Below are positions 1 to 8,714 of a DNA stretch of 64,000 nucleotides, in pieces. Source of the DNA: Rouxiella chamberiensis (GTDB lineage: Bacteria > Pseudomonadota > Gammaproteobacteria > Enterobacterales > Enterobacteriaceae); contig NZ_CP114058.1 of assembly GCF_026967475.1 (NCBI RefSeq), forward strand, positions 2,852,001-2,916,000, written 5' to 3'. Below the pieces are notes generated by a model. That model saw only the letters and a list, made by a program, of their open reading frames with translations. It searched no databases and was not told the origin of the DNA. Position 1 is the stretch's first letter. Each line of letters starts with the position of its first letter. A program made the position numbers and the translations under genes.

Positions 1-623
1 AGGCCGATGCCGAACATGCCGAGCGCCCAGATGTTGCCGATAAAGGCGGTGCCGAAGGCAGCCATCGGGATCTTGAGCATCGCGCCGCCCAGCCCGACCA
101 CCACGCCAACCACCAGCAGCCAGGCCTGACGCCCGCCCCGGTCGCCGGCCTTGATAGCCTCGGCCGCCGCTACGCCCGGAGGCCACGCATTGCTGGCAGG
201 AAAGACTTTGGTGTCAAACATGCGATACAGCAGATAGGCATCGAGCAGCATGGCGACCGACACGCCGAAAAACATCGGCAGAATAAGCTGGGGCTGGCCC
301 ATGACATACGGAATGGCGATAGGCATCAGCAAACTGTTGGCCGCGCCAAAGGTAGCGGAAGAGATAACGGTTTGCGCGAGATTCTGGGTATGAATGGAAC
401 GATAACGCTGAAAGGCTTTCATCGGCACACGCGCCAGCAGCATGGCAAACAGTGCGCCGATGATAGAGGTGTTGGGCGTAACGCCGAGTGTGGTAATCAA
501 CTGGACGCCAATAATGGCGCCTAAAATGGAAAGCAGAATCATGACGGTCAGCGTGCCGATTTCTTTTAACGGATTATAACTTCCGTCGGCGAGCTTGCCG
601 TCATTGCCGGTGTTGCCTGTCAT
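1..623 (-). CDS. OPT-family oligopeptide transporter, N-terminal part
   Basis: The gene runs off the left edge; about 207 residues are visible. The start is the ATG at 623, preceded by AGGGGA. After a polar N-terminus there are several strongly hydrophobic segments (roughly residues 21-45, 50-62, 95-130 and 170-207). A loop carrying SNAWPPGVAAAEAIKAGD is typical of the OPT/YSL family of inner-membrane peptide or metal-chelate symporters. The substrate cannot be told from this fragment. It lies 133 bp downstream of, and on the same strand as, an IclR-type regulator, which may control it. Family assignment is from memory of the motif; the 3' end is missing. Confidence 0.75.
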   Translation of the reverse strand, partial: MTGNTGNDGKLADGSYNPLKEIGTLTVMILLSILGAIIGVQLITTLGVTPNTSIIGALFAMLLARVPMKAFQRYRSIHTQNLAQTVISSATFGAANSLLMPIAIPYVMGQPQLILPMFFGVSVAMLLDAYLLYRMFDTKVFPASNAWPPGVAAAEAIKAGDRGGRQAWLLVVGVVVGLGGAMLKIPMAAFGTAFIGNIWALGMFGIG

Positions 624-756
624 AAAATCCCCTGATGTTGGCGAAAAATGCAATGTTTCCCGGTGTTGGCGCACAGAGGTGCCGAGTGAAATGCACCTGA
701 TGTATCTGCGCTCTTATTTTTTTAATATTGTTATTGTTATTGGGTGCGTTACCGGT

Positions 757-1521
757 CTATTGCCAGTAATCATCACCGAGTTTCTCGGCAAGCTGTCTGG
801 TGACAGCCACCAACCCCTCGCGAATGCCCGCAGGTAATGCATCACCCTCGTGCGGCGAAGGGAAAGACAAGCACAACCCGACGGTTTCGTTGCGGTGCTT
901 GTTGGCGATGCAGGTCGCCAGCGTGCTGATGCCCTGCAAGGTTTCGTTGTTGGCGAACGACCAGCCCACCCGGCGAATGTCGGCCAGAATGTGCAACAGG
1001 GCATCCAGTGTCTGCGGAGAGTTCGGCGAGTTGACCCGATACCCTTCGCGATACCTTTCTACTACCTGCTGGTCGGTATGTCTTGCTAAAATCGCCCTTC
1101 CTATGGCCGTTTCGGCTGCCGGCAACAGACTGCCGGCTGGCGTCACAACCTGAAGATAAGTACGGCCGGGGAACATGCGCATGACCATGATGTTCCGCCC
1201 CTCCAGCATCGAAATATAGCCGGTGCACTGCGTCTGCTGACTGAGCTGCGTCATATACGGCGAGCAGGCATCGACCAGCGGGCTGGACAGATAGTGGCTG
1301 GAAACGGCCAGAAGCAGATGCCCTATCTTGTACAGCCGCGTATCCGGATCCCGCTCCAGCAACCCCTGCGTCTCCATCGTGGTCATCAGACGGGACACAG
1401 TGCTTTTCGGCAGACTCAGTTGCTCGACCACCTCGCTGAAAGAGAGACCGGGATGCCCCTGTCTTATTCCCTTTTGCGCGAAAAGCCTGAGTACGGCAGA
1501 AGCGTTTTCCAGTGTCGTCAC
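757..1521 (-). CDS. IclR-family transcriptional regulator
   Basis: 254 residues with the IclR layout: an N-terminal winged helix-turn-helix (about residues 1-70, containing SLPKSTVSRLMTTMETQG) and a C-terminal effector-binding domain (about 80-250). The start is a GTG at 1521 with only a weak GGA upstream. The gene directly precedes the OPT transporter gene on the same strand, so regulation of peptide or chelate uptake is plausible but not shown. An inverted repeat with GGAAC/GTTCC half-sites just upstream could be its autoregulatory operator. Length is usual for the family. The effector is unknown. Confidence 0.85.
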   Translation of the reverse strand: MTTLENASAVLRLFAQKGIRQGHPGLSFSEVVEQLSLPKSTVSRLMTTMETQGLLERDPDTRLYKIGHLLLAVSSHYLSSPLVDACSPYMTQLSQQTQCTGYISMLEGRNIMVMRMFPGRTYLQVVTPAGSLLPAAETAIGRAILARHTDQQVVERYREGYRVNSPNSPQTLDALLHILADIRRVGWSFANNETLQGISTLATCIANKHRNETVGLCLSFPSPHEGDALPAGIREGLVAVTRQLAEKLGDDYWQ

Positions 1522-1528
1522 GGCAGTA

Positions 1529-1553
1529 GTTCCACTATTCGGAACCGAGTTCC
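1529..1553. promoter_or_regulatory. Candidate operator upstream of the IclR-type gene
   Basis: GGAAC-CGA-GTTCC (1541-1553) is a perfect 5-bp inverted repeat, with a further GTTCC half-site at 1529-1533. It lies within 35 bp upstream of the regulator start. IclR-family proteins usually bind short palindromes close to their own promoter, so autoregulation is inferred. Confidence 0.35.
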
Positions 1554-1803
1554 TAGTTAAGATGAATCAAAAACTAATGCCGATGAGGATCAGCGTCAAG
1601 TTGTTTATTTTTTGAGTGGCCGAAATAGCCTCGTGAACATCACCCGGACGTCACGATTAAAGGAAATTTTGTTTAAGTACGGCGGGGAAAGCAGTGATTA
1701 ATACGCTGTAGCCGCTCATTTTCAGGGCGATACTCTGTATTGCGGAGAAACGTTTCGCTGTAAAAAAATTCCGCGTTGCCCCGTGGCAAACCGGCGCAGA
1801 CAT

Positions 1804-1836
1804 AAAAAAAGCACCGCCTCCTGCAAGGCAGTGCTT
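1804..1836 (-). terminator. Intrinsic terminator of aroL-yaiA
   Basis: In the minus-strand RNA, AAGCACTGCC pairs with GGCGGTGCUU (one G-U pair) and is followed by seven U. On the plus strand the same position is an A-C mismatch, so the element serves the minus strand. It lies 17 bp past the yaiA stop. Confidence 0.8.
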
Positions 1837-1852
1837 ATTGAGCAAAGAACGA

Positions 1853-2044
1853 TTAATCGCCCTCTTCGTCCTCGTAGCGACGTTTCGAATCCTCGGCTTC
1901 CTCTTTGGTTTTGTGTTCACTGATCAGAGTATCGGGCTTTGGATGGTCGGCACGCAGTTCATACCAGGTTTCGGTGTGACCCGGCTGTCCTTTCTCGACG
2001 GGAACGATTTCGGCCTTACGCGGATACGGTGGTTTACTTGGCAT
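1853..2044 (-). CDS. yaiA: YaiA family small protein
   Basis: 63 residues starting [10 protein letters not shown], matching E. coli YaiA in length and sequence ([23 protein letters not shown]). The ATG at 2044 is chosen because AGGAG lies just upstream; a longer reading from 2092 has no support. It follows aroL by about 100 bp on the same strand, as in E. coli, and the pair ends at a shared terminator. YaiA is small, charged and cytosolic; its role is not established, although co-transcription with shikimate kinase is conserved. Confidence 0.88.
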   Translation of the reverse strand: MPSKPPYPRKAEIVPVEKGQPGHTETWYELRADHPKPDTLISEHKTKEEAEDSKRRYEDEEGD

Positions 2045-2108
2045 AGAGAACTCCTGTAAATGACGCGGGTTCGTTAAGTATAGACAACCCAAGACTTTTA
2101 CCGGAGTC

Positions 2109-2128
2109 AGGAGGCTCGGAAGCCTCCT
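2109..2128 (-). other. Stem-loop between aroL and yaiA
   Basis: AGGAGGCT and AGCCTCCT form a perfect 8-bp stem with a 4-nt loop in the aroL-yaiA spacer. No U-tract follows in the minus-strand RNA, so it is more likely an intercistronic stabiliser or attenuator than a terminator. Confidence 0.4.
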
Positions 2129-2149
2129 AAAACATTTACAAAATGTTAA

Positions 2150-2674
2150 CTAACGCGCGATTTGCAGCGCCAGCGCGTCGAGAATGTCATCGACAATGAC
2201 GGAAGGCTGAAGGGTGCCGTTCAGTACAAAATGCGCCGCTTCCTGATAGAGCGCCTCGCGTTCCTTCAGCACCTGCGAGATCTCTTCGTTGATTGGTTTG
2301 CCGGTCAGCGTGGGGCGTTGATCTTCTTGTGGTGCATCTTCCAGACGATGTGCAAGCGTACTCGCGGGAGAACTGAGGTAGATGACCTGACCGTGTTCAC
2401 GCATGAAACGACGATTCTCTTCGGCGAGAATAATGCCGCCGCCGGTGGCAATCACCGTGTTGGGCGCGCTGATATTTTGCAGAGCCTGAGTCTCACGACG
2501 ACGAAACCCTGACCAACCTTCACGGGCAACTATCTCCGCAACGCTAAGTTGAGAGGTTTGCAGCAGATAAAGGTCCGTATCGACAAACTCATAGCCCAAC
2601 GCCTGCGCGAGCGCTCTGCCGACCGTGGTTTTACCTGCGCCGCGAGCGCCGATCATGAAAATGGGTTGCGTCAT
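2150..2674 (-). CDS. aroL: Shikimate kinase II (AroL)
   Basis: 174 residues, the usual length. AroL phosphorylates shikimate at the 3-hydroxyl with ATP, the fifth step of the chorismate pathway in the cytosol. The P-loop GARGAGKT is at residues 9-16, the shikimate-binding VDTD at about 31-34, and the conserved ATGGGI near 79. Presence of yaiA downstream and a TyrR-type operator upstream identifies it as the AroL isozyme rather than AroK. Expression is probably repressed by TyrR with tyrosine, as in E. coli. Confidence 0.95.
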   Translation of the reverse strand: MTQPIFMIGARGAGKTTVGRALAQALGYEFVDTDLYLLQTSQLSVAEIVAREGWSGFRRRETQALQNISAPNTVIATGGGIILAEENRRFMREHGQVIYLSSPASTLAHRLEDAPQEDQRPTLTGKPINEEISQVLKEREALYQEAAHFVLNGTLQPSVIVDDILDALALQIAR

Positions 2675-2719
2675 TACCGCTATCCTTATGTGCCTGAAAC
2701 ATCTTTTAACCTGTTGGGC

Positions 2720-2780
2720 ATCATACCGACAAAAAATAAATTGGCAATCCCTGTAAACGTTATGTAAAGTTTATGTTACA
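2720..2780 (-). promoter_or_regulatory. aroL promoter with TyrR box
   Basis: On the minus strand, -35 TTGCCA (2742-2747) and -10 TATGAT (2720-2725) are 16 bp apart. Immediately upstream, 2763-2780 reads TGTAAC-N6-TTTACA, 11 of 12 positions matching the TyrR consensus TGTAAA-N6-TTTACA. A weaker overlapping copy lies at 2752-2769. E. coli aroL is known to be repressed by TyrR through boxes in this position. Confidence 0.75.
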
Positions 2781-2795
2781 TCAATAACCCTTACT

Positions 2796-3395
2796 TTATA
2801 AGGGCTTACAAACATAGACCAGCGCAGGTGGAAAGTTCTTTACTACGCGTATTTTCTTCCAGCTGAAGTAGCGCGACAACATTTTTTCAGACAGACGGCT
2901 GTACTGAAACAGCACCAGCACGCCATCGTTCTCTTTTAAACGAAGCTGCGCGCGTTGCAGGATTTTCATGCTGATGCGGGTAGGAATCGACAGCAGCGGC
3001 AGACAACAGAAAATGGCATCGAAATCCCCCTCGAGATGTTCTGCGGAATACCCCATCACCTGCAAACGGCGATCGTCGATCAAATTGAGTTTGTGAATAA
3101 AATTCGGCTGGATTTCAAACGCCTGAAGTTGCGCATCGGCCTGCATCTTTCCAAGCACGCGGCGAGTCAACACGCCATCGGCCGCTCCGAATTCGGCAAT
3201 TTTGAACGTATTCGCCCAATCAACCTGGTTTACCATCGCCTGGCACAGCCACGGCGAGGAAGGTGCCAGCGTGCCAAAGGTGCGTGGCGAAGAAATAAAG
3301 TTCTGCAAATAGGAGAACTGATTCTTGATGGACTTACGTGTCGCGTTAATTGTCATTCTCGTCGCATTAATCGTTAATCTCGTGGTATTCAGCAT
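2796..3395 (-). CDS. Class I SAM-dependent methyltransferase, phospholipid-methyltransferase-like
   Basis: 199 residues. A SAM-binding motif I is seen at IAEFGAADGVLTRRVL (about 67-82), followed by an acidic loop (AFEIQPNF) and FDAIFCCLPLLSIP. The fold and this motif resemble the COG3963-type phospholipid N-methyltransferases related to rRNA adenine dimethylases; the substrate is not proven. The start at 3395 has GGGGG upstream. The N-terminus carries a tandem 7-residue repeat (TINATR-type, residues about 6-20), encoded by a 21-bp duplication. It is probably monocistronic. Confidence 0.6.
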   Translation of the reverse strand: MLNTTRLTINATRMTINATRKSIKNQFSYLQNFISSPRTFGTLAPSSPWLCQAMVNQVDWANTFKIAEFGAADGVLTRRVLGKMQADAQLQAFEIQPNFIHKLNLIDDRRLQVMGYSAEHLEGDFDAIFCCLPLLSIPTRISMKILQRAQLRLKENDGVLVLFQYSRLSEKMLSRYFSWKKIRVVKNFPPALVYVCKPL

Positions 3396-3715
3396 ATTTA
3401 CAACCCCCTGAAAAAGTAGACCACCATCATGCTGAAAAATTCTTAAGCCAGAATTATTTACCCCACTTATTTTGAAAAAACTTTTTAAATCCTTTTCAAA
3501 ATAAGAAACGTCTTAATTATTCTTCGCCCAGTCATTTTCAGAATATCGGGAAATTCACATCTCACGACCATGCTCTCTTTTAACACACTTGGAAGAAGGT
3601 TGTCATAAAGGGAATCGATGACGGGTAATTTGCAGAATAAATGAAGAATCAGACAAATAGAGTCTGCTTGATTTAAGGGGATAATAGGTTTAACGCGGGA
3701 GATATTTCAGGGTAA

Positions 3716-3786
3716 CCGCCGAGTGAGACACAGGGGACAGAAGCGCTGGCGTCACTTCTGATTGAGGGTATCCCCACACTCGGCGG
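3716..3786. repeat. Nested palindromic structure in an otherwise empty 410-bp gap
   Basis: CCGCCGAGTG (3716-3725) pairs perfectly with CACTCGGCGG (3777-3786). Inside, GGGGA (3733-3737) pairs with TCCCC (3771-3775), and CAGAAG (3738-3743) with CTTCTG (3755-3760). The result is a ~71-nt three-helix hairpin just 3' of the DUF1471 gene. No gene is seen in the rest of 3396-3807, which is AT-rich next to the methyltransferase. It could be an intergenic palindromic repeat, a 3'-UTR structure or a small RNA. Confidence 0.5.
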
Positions 3787-3807
3787 CCATTACTGCACAA
3801 CGGCGGC

Positions 3808-4083
3808 TTATCGGTAAAGCTCAACGCTTGCGCGCGGCAGGCTTGAGTCGCCCGGCGTGCTCACACCAATGACACGGTAGTGCGTAGCGCCTTCTTCATT
3901 GGCTTTCTGATTGACCTGCGCTTTCAGGTTCATGTCAGCCGTATTGTCCTGACGGACGTCGACGACGCCGAGTGACTGATAATTATTGCTATTCACCTGA
4001 GATTCCGTGATTTCCGTTGCGGCTAAAGTCGAGAATGACGCGGTGGTAATGAGTGCGGCGGCAAATAAAGGTAATAGTTTCAT
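3808..4083 (-). CDS. DUF1471 (YdgH/BhsA/McbA-like) small periplasmic protein
   Basis: 91 residues from the ATG at 4083, chosen for the AGAGG 6 bp upstream and because it places a clean signal peptide at the N-terminus (MKLLPLFAAALITTASFSTL, probable cleavage after LAA near residue 22). The mature part shows the DUF1471 pattern: a middle VDVRQDNTADMNLKAQV segment and a C-terminal ATHYRVIGVS. Relatives are small stress-induced periplasmic proteins affecting biofilm and stress tolerance; the precise role here is unknown. Confidence 0.8.
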   Translation of the reverse strand: MKLLPLFAAALITTASFSTLAATEITESQVNSNNYQSLGVVDVRQDNTADMNLKAQVNQKANEEGATHYRVIGVSTPGDSSLPRASVELYR

Positions 4084-4443
4084 GATTAACCTCTTCTTGG
4101 TCATATATCGAATGATGAATCGATGATTAATAGGTCAGGATGTTTTCCTTGAATTAATTATCGTTCATTAAATGAAAACTAGAGGTCAGAGAAGGTAAAG
4201 AAAGTTAAGCAATATGTGAAAAATGAGGAGAGAATGCGGCTGATTATTTCATTAATGCGCGATGATGGGGAAAATGTAATAAAAAGGCACGTTACTGGTG
4301 CAGAGAAAATAAATTTGAGATAAGTCATTCGGCGAACTCTTGCTAGATTCGCATAAATCGACGCCCGATGGCAATCGCTGTTATGATTCTTTTTAACGTT
4401 CTATATTTAAAAACAATTCGAAAAACCTCTAGGGAGAGTTTAC
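4084..4443. other. Intergenic region, no gene seen
   Basis: 360 bp, strongly AT-rich, between divergent DUF1471 and yedI genes. It must hold both promoters; no confident -35/-10 pair, operator or RNA could be singled out. GGGAGAG precedes the yedI ATG. Confidence 0.5.
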
Positions 4444-5370
4444 ATGGCAGGAAGTAGCCTTTTGGCTTTGATTGATGATATCGCCTCGATACTCGATGAC
4501 GTCGCCGCGATGAGTAAAGTGGCGGCCAAAAAAACCGCCAGCGTGCTGGGCGATGATCTTGCCCTCAATGCGCAACAGGTTTCCGGTGTCAAAGCCGATC
4601 GCGAATTGCCTATCGTCTGGGCGGTCGCCAAGGGTTCCCTGCTGAACAAGGCGATTCTGGTGCCGCTCGCGCTGCTTATCAGCGCCTTTGCCCCGTGGGC
4701 CATTACACCGCTGTTAATGGTGGGCGGTGCGTATCTCTGTTATGAAGGTTTCGAAAAAGTTGCGCACAAATTCATGCCGCACGACAAAGAAGCCGAAGCC
4801 GAGAAAAAGGCCAAACTCAAGGCGGCCAGCCAATCTCCCGATGACCTCGCAAAAATGGAAAAGGACAAAGTAAAAGGTGCCGTGCGTACCGACTTTATTC
4901 TTTCGGCAGAAATTATCGTGATTTCACTGGGTACCGTTTCCACCGCCCCGTTTATCGATCAGGTCATGGTCATGGTAGCGATTGCCGTGGTCATGACACT
5001 TGGCGTTTACGGTCTGGTGGCCGGTATTGTGAAAATTGACGACGCCGGGCTGTATCTCAGCAAACTCGAAGGCGACAGCGTTTCCATGCGTGCCGTGCGG
5101 GCGTTCGGCGGCGGTATCGTCAATGCCGCGCCGCTGCTGATGAAAACCCTGTCTATCGTCGGCACCTTCGCCATGTTCCTGGTAGGGGGCAGCATTATCA
5201 GTCACGGCCTGCCGTTTATGCACAGTCTGCTGGAAGGACTGACGCACGGCCATCAAGGCTGGGTCAACACGCTGATTACGGGCGCAACGGATCTGGTCAC
5301 GGGCATCATTGTGGGCGCGCTGGTATTGCTGGTCGTCACCGTGGGCAGCAAGCTGTTCAGGAAGAAATAA
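4444..5370 (+). CDS. yedI: DUF808 inner-membrane protein YedI
   Basis: 308 residues, close to E. coli YedI (305). The N-terminal MAGSSLLALIDDIASILDDV is the family signature. Hydrophobic segments occur near 70-100, 155-195, 230-255 and 280-305, consistent with a polytopic inner-membrane protein; a lysine- and glutamate-rich cytoplasmic loop lies near 110-145. Function is unestablished. The ATG at 4444 has GGGAGAG upstream. The gene is followed directly by an intrinsic terminator. Confidence 0.9.
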   Translation: MAGSSLLALIDDIASILDDVAAMSKVAAKKTASVLGDDLALNAQQVSGVKADRELPIVWAVAKGSLLNKAILVPLALLISAFAPWAITPLLMVGGAYLCYEGFEKVAHKFMPHDKEAEAEKKAKLKAASQSPDDLAKMEKDKVKGAVRTDFILSAEIIVISLGTVSTAPFIDQVMVMVAIAVVMTLGVYGLVAGIVKIDDAGLYLSKLEGDSVSMRAVRAFGGGIVNAAPLLMKTLSIVGTFAMFLVGGSIISHGLPFMHSLLEGLTHGHQGWVNTLITGATDLVTGIIVGALVLLVVTVGSKLFRKK

Positions 5371-5391
5371 TCGCGTTTCGCGCAGAATGAC

Positions 5392-5418
5392 AACGGGCCG
5401 ACGGTGGCCCGTTTTTTG
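5392..5418 (+). terminator. Terminator after yedI
   Basis: AACGGGCC and GGCCCGTT form an 8-bp stem with a 6-nt loop, followed by a T-run ending near 5418. It separates yedI from the convergent methyltransferase gene. Confidence 0.85.
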
Positions 5419-5422
5419 TTTC

Positions 5423-6193
5423 TCAGAACCGGGTGGCTTCGATAAACACGGTGTCCGCCTGGAACGTCCCGTCCTGCTGTATCGCAAAATAGTGTACCAC
5501 TTCTTCTGACGACACCTTTTGCAGCTCGCGTATCGCGGTCACGAAATGCGTCGGGGTGTTCAGTCGCGCTATCCAGCTGCCAAACTCCAGTTCCAGCTTG
5601 CCACTATTGAGCGCCGTGGTCCGCATTCCGGCTTCGTTCAACATTTGCAGCCATTCACCGGTCGCGTAATTTTTTACGTGGGAGGTATCGCGCAGCTTTT
5701 CGACCACCTGTAAATGCACGTCCAGCACAGGATGTCCGGGCGAGGCGATATCCATCATGATAAGTTTGCCTCCGGGCTTCAGAATGCGGCGCACTTCCCG
5801 CAGCGCCTGCCCGACATCATGCCAATGGTGCGCGGAATAGCGGCTGATGACCACATCCATGCTCGCATCGGCAAACGGCAGCGATTCGGCATAGCCCTGT
5901 CGCGTTTCGATATTGCTTAGCGCTTTGTCCGCCGCCGTCTGCTCCACCACCGCCAGCATCTCTGCCGATAAATCATAGGCAATGACCCTGGCGACATTTT
6001 TAGCCGCCGTAAAGCTGGCATGGCCTGCGCCACAGCCTAAATCCACCACCTGCGCATGCGGGTAGGCGGCAAGCAATGATGCCAGTCTATCCAGATCGGC
6101 GCCCTGCGCATGAACCGCGCTGGTCAAATAGTTTTTGGCATTCGGGCTAAATTGCTGACTGACGCGCTCGGCGTGGCTGTGTCTGGTGTCCAT
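5423..6193 (-). CDS. SAM-dependent methyltransferase, YafE/UbiE-like
   Basis: 256 residues from the ATG at 6193 (GGAG 7 bp upstream); a reading from 6223 adds ten residues without support. Methyltransf_11 features are present: VVDLGCGAGHASF (motif I), AYDLSAEML (motif II), ADASMDVVISRYSAHHW, and RRILKPGGKLIMMDIASPG (motif post-III). The N-terminal RVSQQFSPNAKNYLTSAVHAQG is typical of the YafE group. The substrate is unknown. It is divergent from an MmyB-type regulator, with two short palindromes between them, suggesting that the regulator controls it. Confidence 0.75.
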   Translation of the reverse strand: MDTRHSHAERVSQQFSPNAKNYLTSAVHAQGADLDRLASLLAAYPHAQVVDLGCGAGHASFTAAKNVARVIAYDLSAEMLAVVEQTAADKALSNIETRQGYAESLPFADASMDVVISRYSAHHWHDVGQALREVRRILKPGGKLIMMDIASPGHPVLDVHLQVVEKLRDTSHVKNYATGEWLQMLNEAGMRTTALNSGKLELEFGSWIARLNTPTHFVTAIRELQKVSSEEVVHYFAIQQDGTFQADTVFIEATRF

Positions 6194-6240
6194 CTGAATC
6201 TCCGTTTTGGATGTTTTGCTCAACAGAACTTCACCCTACC

Positions 6241-6282
6241 CCCGTTTTTATACGGGTACAATATGACGATTTATACTAGTAT
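6241..6282. promoter_or_regulatory. Two palindromes between divergent genes
   Basis: CCCGT-N6-ACGGG (6241-6256) and the perfect 10-bp palindrome ATACTAGTAT (6273-6282) sit in the 121-bp space between the methyltransferase and regulator starts. They are candidate operators of the adjacent helix-turn-helix protein. Confidence 0.4.
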
Positions 6283-6314
6283 CAATGACTCCCTGTTTAC
6301 GCTGCGAGCGCATT

Positions 6315-7109
6315 ATGTCGACCCTCGATCCCCTTTCCGGCCCCAAGGCGCTGGGCGCGTTTCTCCGCGCGCACCGTGAGCGGGTTACGCCCGAGATGGT
6401 AGGGCTTCCGCACGTCTCTCGTCGCCGAACCCAGGGCCTGCGACGCGAGGAACTGGCGCAAATCAGCGGCATCAGCACAACGTGGTATACCTGGATAGAA
6501 CAGGGTCGCGATGTCTCCATCTCGGCGGCCACCCTGAGCCGTCTGGCGCAGGCGCTTAGGCTGCAACCTGCCGAGCGGGAATACCTGTTTAGTCTGGCCG
6601 GGATTAAAAATCCTGATGAGTCTGCAAAGCCGCCCCTTCCCGACGAGCATCTCAGGCAAAGTGTGCACCAGCTGAATTGCCCCGCCTATCTGCTCGACAG
6701 CACTTGGAACATGCTGGCGTGGAACGCGCAAACGCACCAACTTTTTGCAGGATGGCTGGATATCGACCCTCAACCTAATCTTCTGCATTTTATGTTTTTG
6801 GACCCGCTGGCGCGCACGCTGCTCATTGATTGGCCGGCGCGAGCCAAAAGGATCGTGGCGGAATTTCGGGCCGAAACCAGCCACTACGCGCACTCGGAAG
6901 AGATTCGACAGCTAGTGTTAAGTCTGCGTGAACAAAGCAGTGTTTTTAATCAGTGGTGGGCGCAGCAGGAGGTGCTGGCACGGGAGGCAGGAGAGCGCCG
7001 ATTTATGCATCCGATAGAGGGGCCGGTGTGCTATCGACAGCAGACATTTATCCCGGCAGGACGCCGTGAACTGAAACTGGTCATGCTCGTCGAACTTACT
7101 GATTCATAA
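6315..7109 (+). CDS. Helix-turn-helix regulator with MmyB-like ligand domain
   Basis: 264 residues from the ATG at 6315. No strong ribosome site is seen, but MSTLDPLSGPKALGAFL begins the conserved part better than the in-frame ATG at 6285. The N-terminal HTH (about 10-80) contains RRRTQGLRREELAQISGIS and TWYTWIEQGRDVSIS, hallmarks of the MmyB group. The C-terminal MmyB-like domain (about 95-260) shows LLDSTWNMLAWNAQTHQLF and NLLHFMFLDP. Such proteins often control a divergently transcribed enzyme, here the YafE-like methyltransferase. Confidence 0.85.
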   Translation: MSTLDPLSGPKALGAFLRAHRERVTPEMVGLPHVSRRRTQGLRREELAQISGISTTWYTWIEQGRDVSISAATLSRLAQALRLQPAEREYLFSLAGIKNPDESAKPPLPDEHLRQSVHQLNCPAYLLDSTWNMLAWNAQTHQLFAGWLDIDPQPNLLHFMFLDPLARTLLIDWPARAKRIVAEFRAETSHYAHSEEIRQLVLSLREQSSVFNQWWAQQEVLAREAGERRFMHPIEGPVCYRQQTFIPAGRRELKLVMLVELTDS

Positions 7110-7208
7110 GCAACTTAACACTATTAATTGCCTATTTGACAACCTGTTACAAAATATGTGAGTCTGCCATTCACGCTGGGAAAAAAGTTTTACCGAGAGG
7201 AGAGCGCT

Positions 7209-7759
7209 ATGGCGAGCCGCATGATATATCGAGATGATAATCTAGAAATCCGCGTCCCCAATGAACTGGAGGCGCCTCTACATTTCGAGGCGATTCAGGC
7301 CTCGTTCAAAGACATTTCCGCCTGGGAAAACTGGTGCAGCGCAGGCTATAGCCTCGAAGACAGCCGCACCTATCTCATCGACTCCTTCATCAAACGCCAG
7401 CGCGGGCTTGAATACCGTTATTGCCTGTATGATCTGCCCAGCGGAAAGATTATCGGCTCGGTGGCGTTGAATCGTATTGTTCATGAATATAAAACCGCTA
7501 ATATCGGATACTGGATCCGCAGCGATTTCACCGGGCGTTCTCTGGCGGTAACGGCGGTCAAGGCGCTGGCGCGTTTCGCCTTCGACGAACTGGCCATGAC
7601 CCGACTTGAAATCGTGGCGATGGAAAAAACCTTCGCAGCCGTCGGGTGGCCGAAAAATCCGGCGCGGTCGATGAAGGACTGCACCGCAATCGTCTTTATC
7701 TGCAGGGCAAGCCTATCGACGCCTGGGTTTATTCACTGATACCCTCGGATCTGGCGTAA
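7209..7759 (+). pseudogene. GNAT acetyltransferase (RimJ/RimL type), frame-broken
   Basis: The start at 7209 has GAGAGGAG just upstream. The first ~139 residues are a normal RimL-type GNAT domain (GKIIGSVALNRI, ANIGYWIRSDFTGRSLA, MTRLEIVAMEK). At the A6 run at 7624-7629 the frame shifts. Restoring one A continues with NLRSRRVAEKSGAVDEG and ends at 7757-7759, giving about 183 residues, the usual length. Both halves are intact, so a one-base homopolymer error is the simplest explanation. The substrate, an N-terminal amine or a small molecule, is unknown. Confidence 0.75.
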
Positions 7760-7834
7760 TACGAGGGCGACGAGGCGTGTTCTGCTTTCGCCTCCCATGG
7801 CTTTCTCGACAATGACTTACAGGATCTGGAAATA

Positions 7835-8674
7835 ATGTGTTCATCTATCGTTTCGACCGACTGGCTGGCTGAGCATCTGGGTGCGCCCGGCCTTATCATT
7901 ATCGACTGCCGGAAATCCAAACCGGGCATCACGCCACCCATTGATTTCAAAGGTAAATACCTTGAAGCCCACATTCCGGGTGCGTTGCATATCGAAGTCG
8001 ACGATATTTCGGATTGCAGCACCGGCCTGCCGCACATGATGCCGACGGCGGCGGCGTTTTCACAATCCATGAGCGAACGCGGTATCGGCAATGACAGCAC
8101 GATTATTCTTTACGATGAAGGCGATCTGTTCAGCGCTCCGCGCGTCTGGTGGATGCTTACCCGTTTCGGCGCAACGGATGTGCGCATTCTCGACGGCGGT
8201 CTGAATGCCTGGCTGAAAGAGCACAAAGTGACGGAAAGCGGAGAAAATACCCTGCCGCCCGCCGCTTTCAATGCGCATCTCGCACCCGACATCGTGGTCA
8301 ATGCCCAGCAGGTCAAAGACTCGCTTGGCAAGACGCAGATTATCGATGCGCGCTCGCTCGGACGTTTTCGTGGCGAGCAGCCGGAGCCGCGTGCGGGTCT
8401 GCACGGCGGACACATCCCCGGCAGCTTGAGCGTGCCGTTTACCGAACTGACCGAAAACGGCAAGATTAAATCGCCGCAGGCGCTGAAAGAGACTTTCTCG
8501 CGTCTTGGCGTGGATATCACCCAGCCGACAATAGCAAGCTGCGGCTCCGGCGTGACGGCAACCGCTCTCTTGTTCGGCCTGCATCTGATTGGATCCGACG
8601 CGGTGAAAATCTATGACGGCTCCTGGGCCGAATGGGGCGATATCAATGAAGATTACCCGATAGAGACTCACTGA
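7835..8674 (+). CDS. sseA: 3-mercaptopyruvate sulfurtransferase
   Basis: 279 residues with two rhodanese domains: an inactive N-terminal one (about 5-125, IIIDCRKSK) and a catalytic C-terminal one (about 150-275). The active-site loop CGSGVTA, with cysteine near 235, is the 3-mercaptopyruvate type rather than the CRKGVT of thiosulfate rhodaneses. It transfers sulfur from 3-mercaptopyruvate to thiol acceptors or cyanide in the cytosol. The length matches E. coli SseA. It follows the broken GNAT gene by 75 bp and converges on agp. Confidence 0.92.
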   Translation: MCSSIVSTDWLAEHLGAPGLIIIDCRKSKPGITPPIDFKGKYLEAHIPGALHIEVDDISDCSTGLPHMMPTAAAFSQSMSERGIGNDSTIILYDEGDLFSAPRVWWMLTRFGATDVRILDGGLNAWLKEHKVTESGENTLPPAAFNAHLAPDIVVNAQQVKDSLGKTQIIDARSLGRFRGEQPEPRAGLHGGHIPGSLSVPFTELTENGKIKSPQALKETFSRLGVDITQPTIASCGSGVTATALLFGLHLIGSDAVKIYDGSWAEWGDINEDYPIETH

Positions 8675-8714
8675 TTCCCTTGTTGCCGTCGACGTAATTC
8701 CGTCTCGAGACGGC

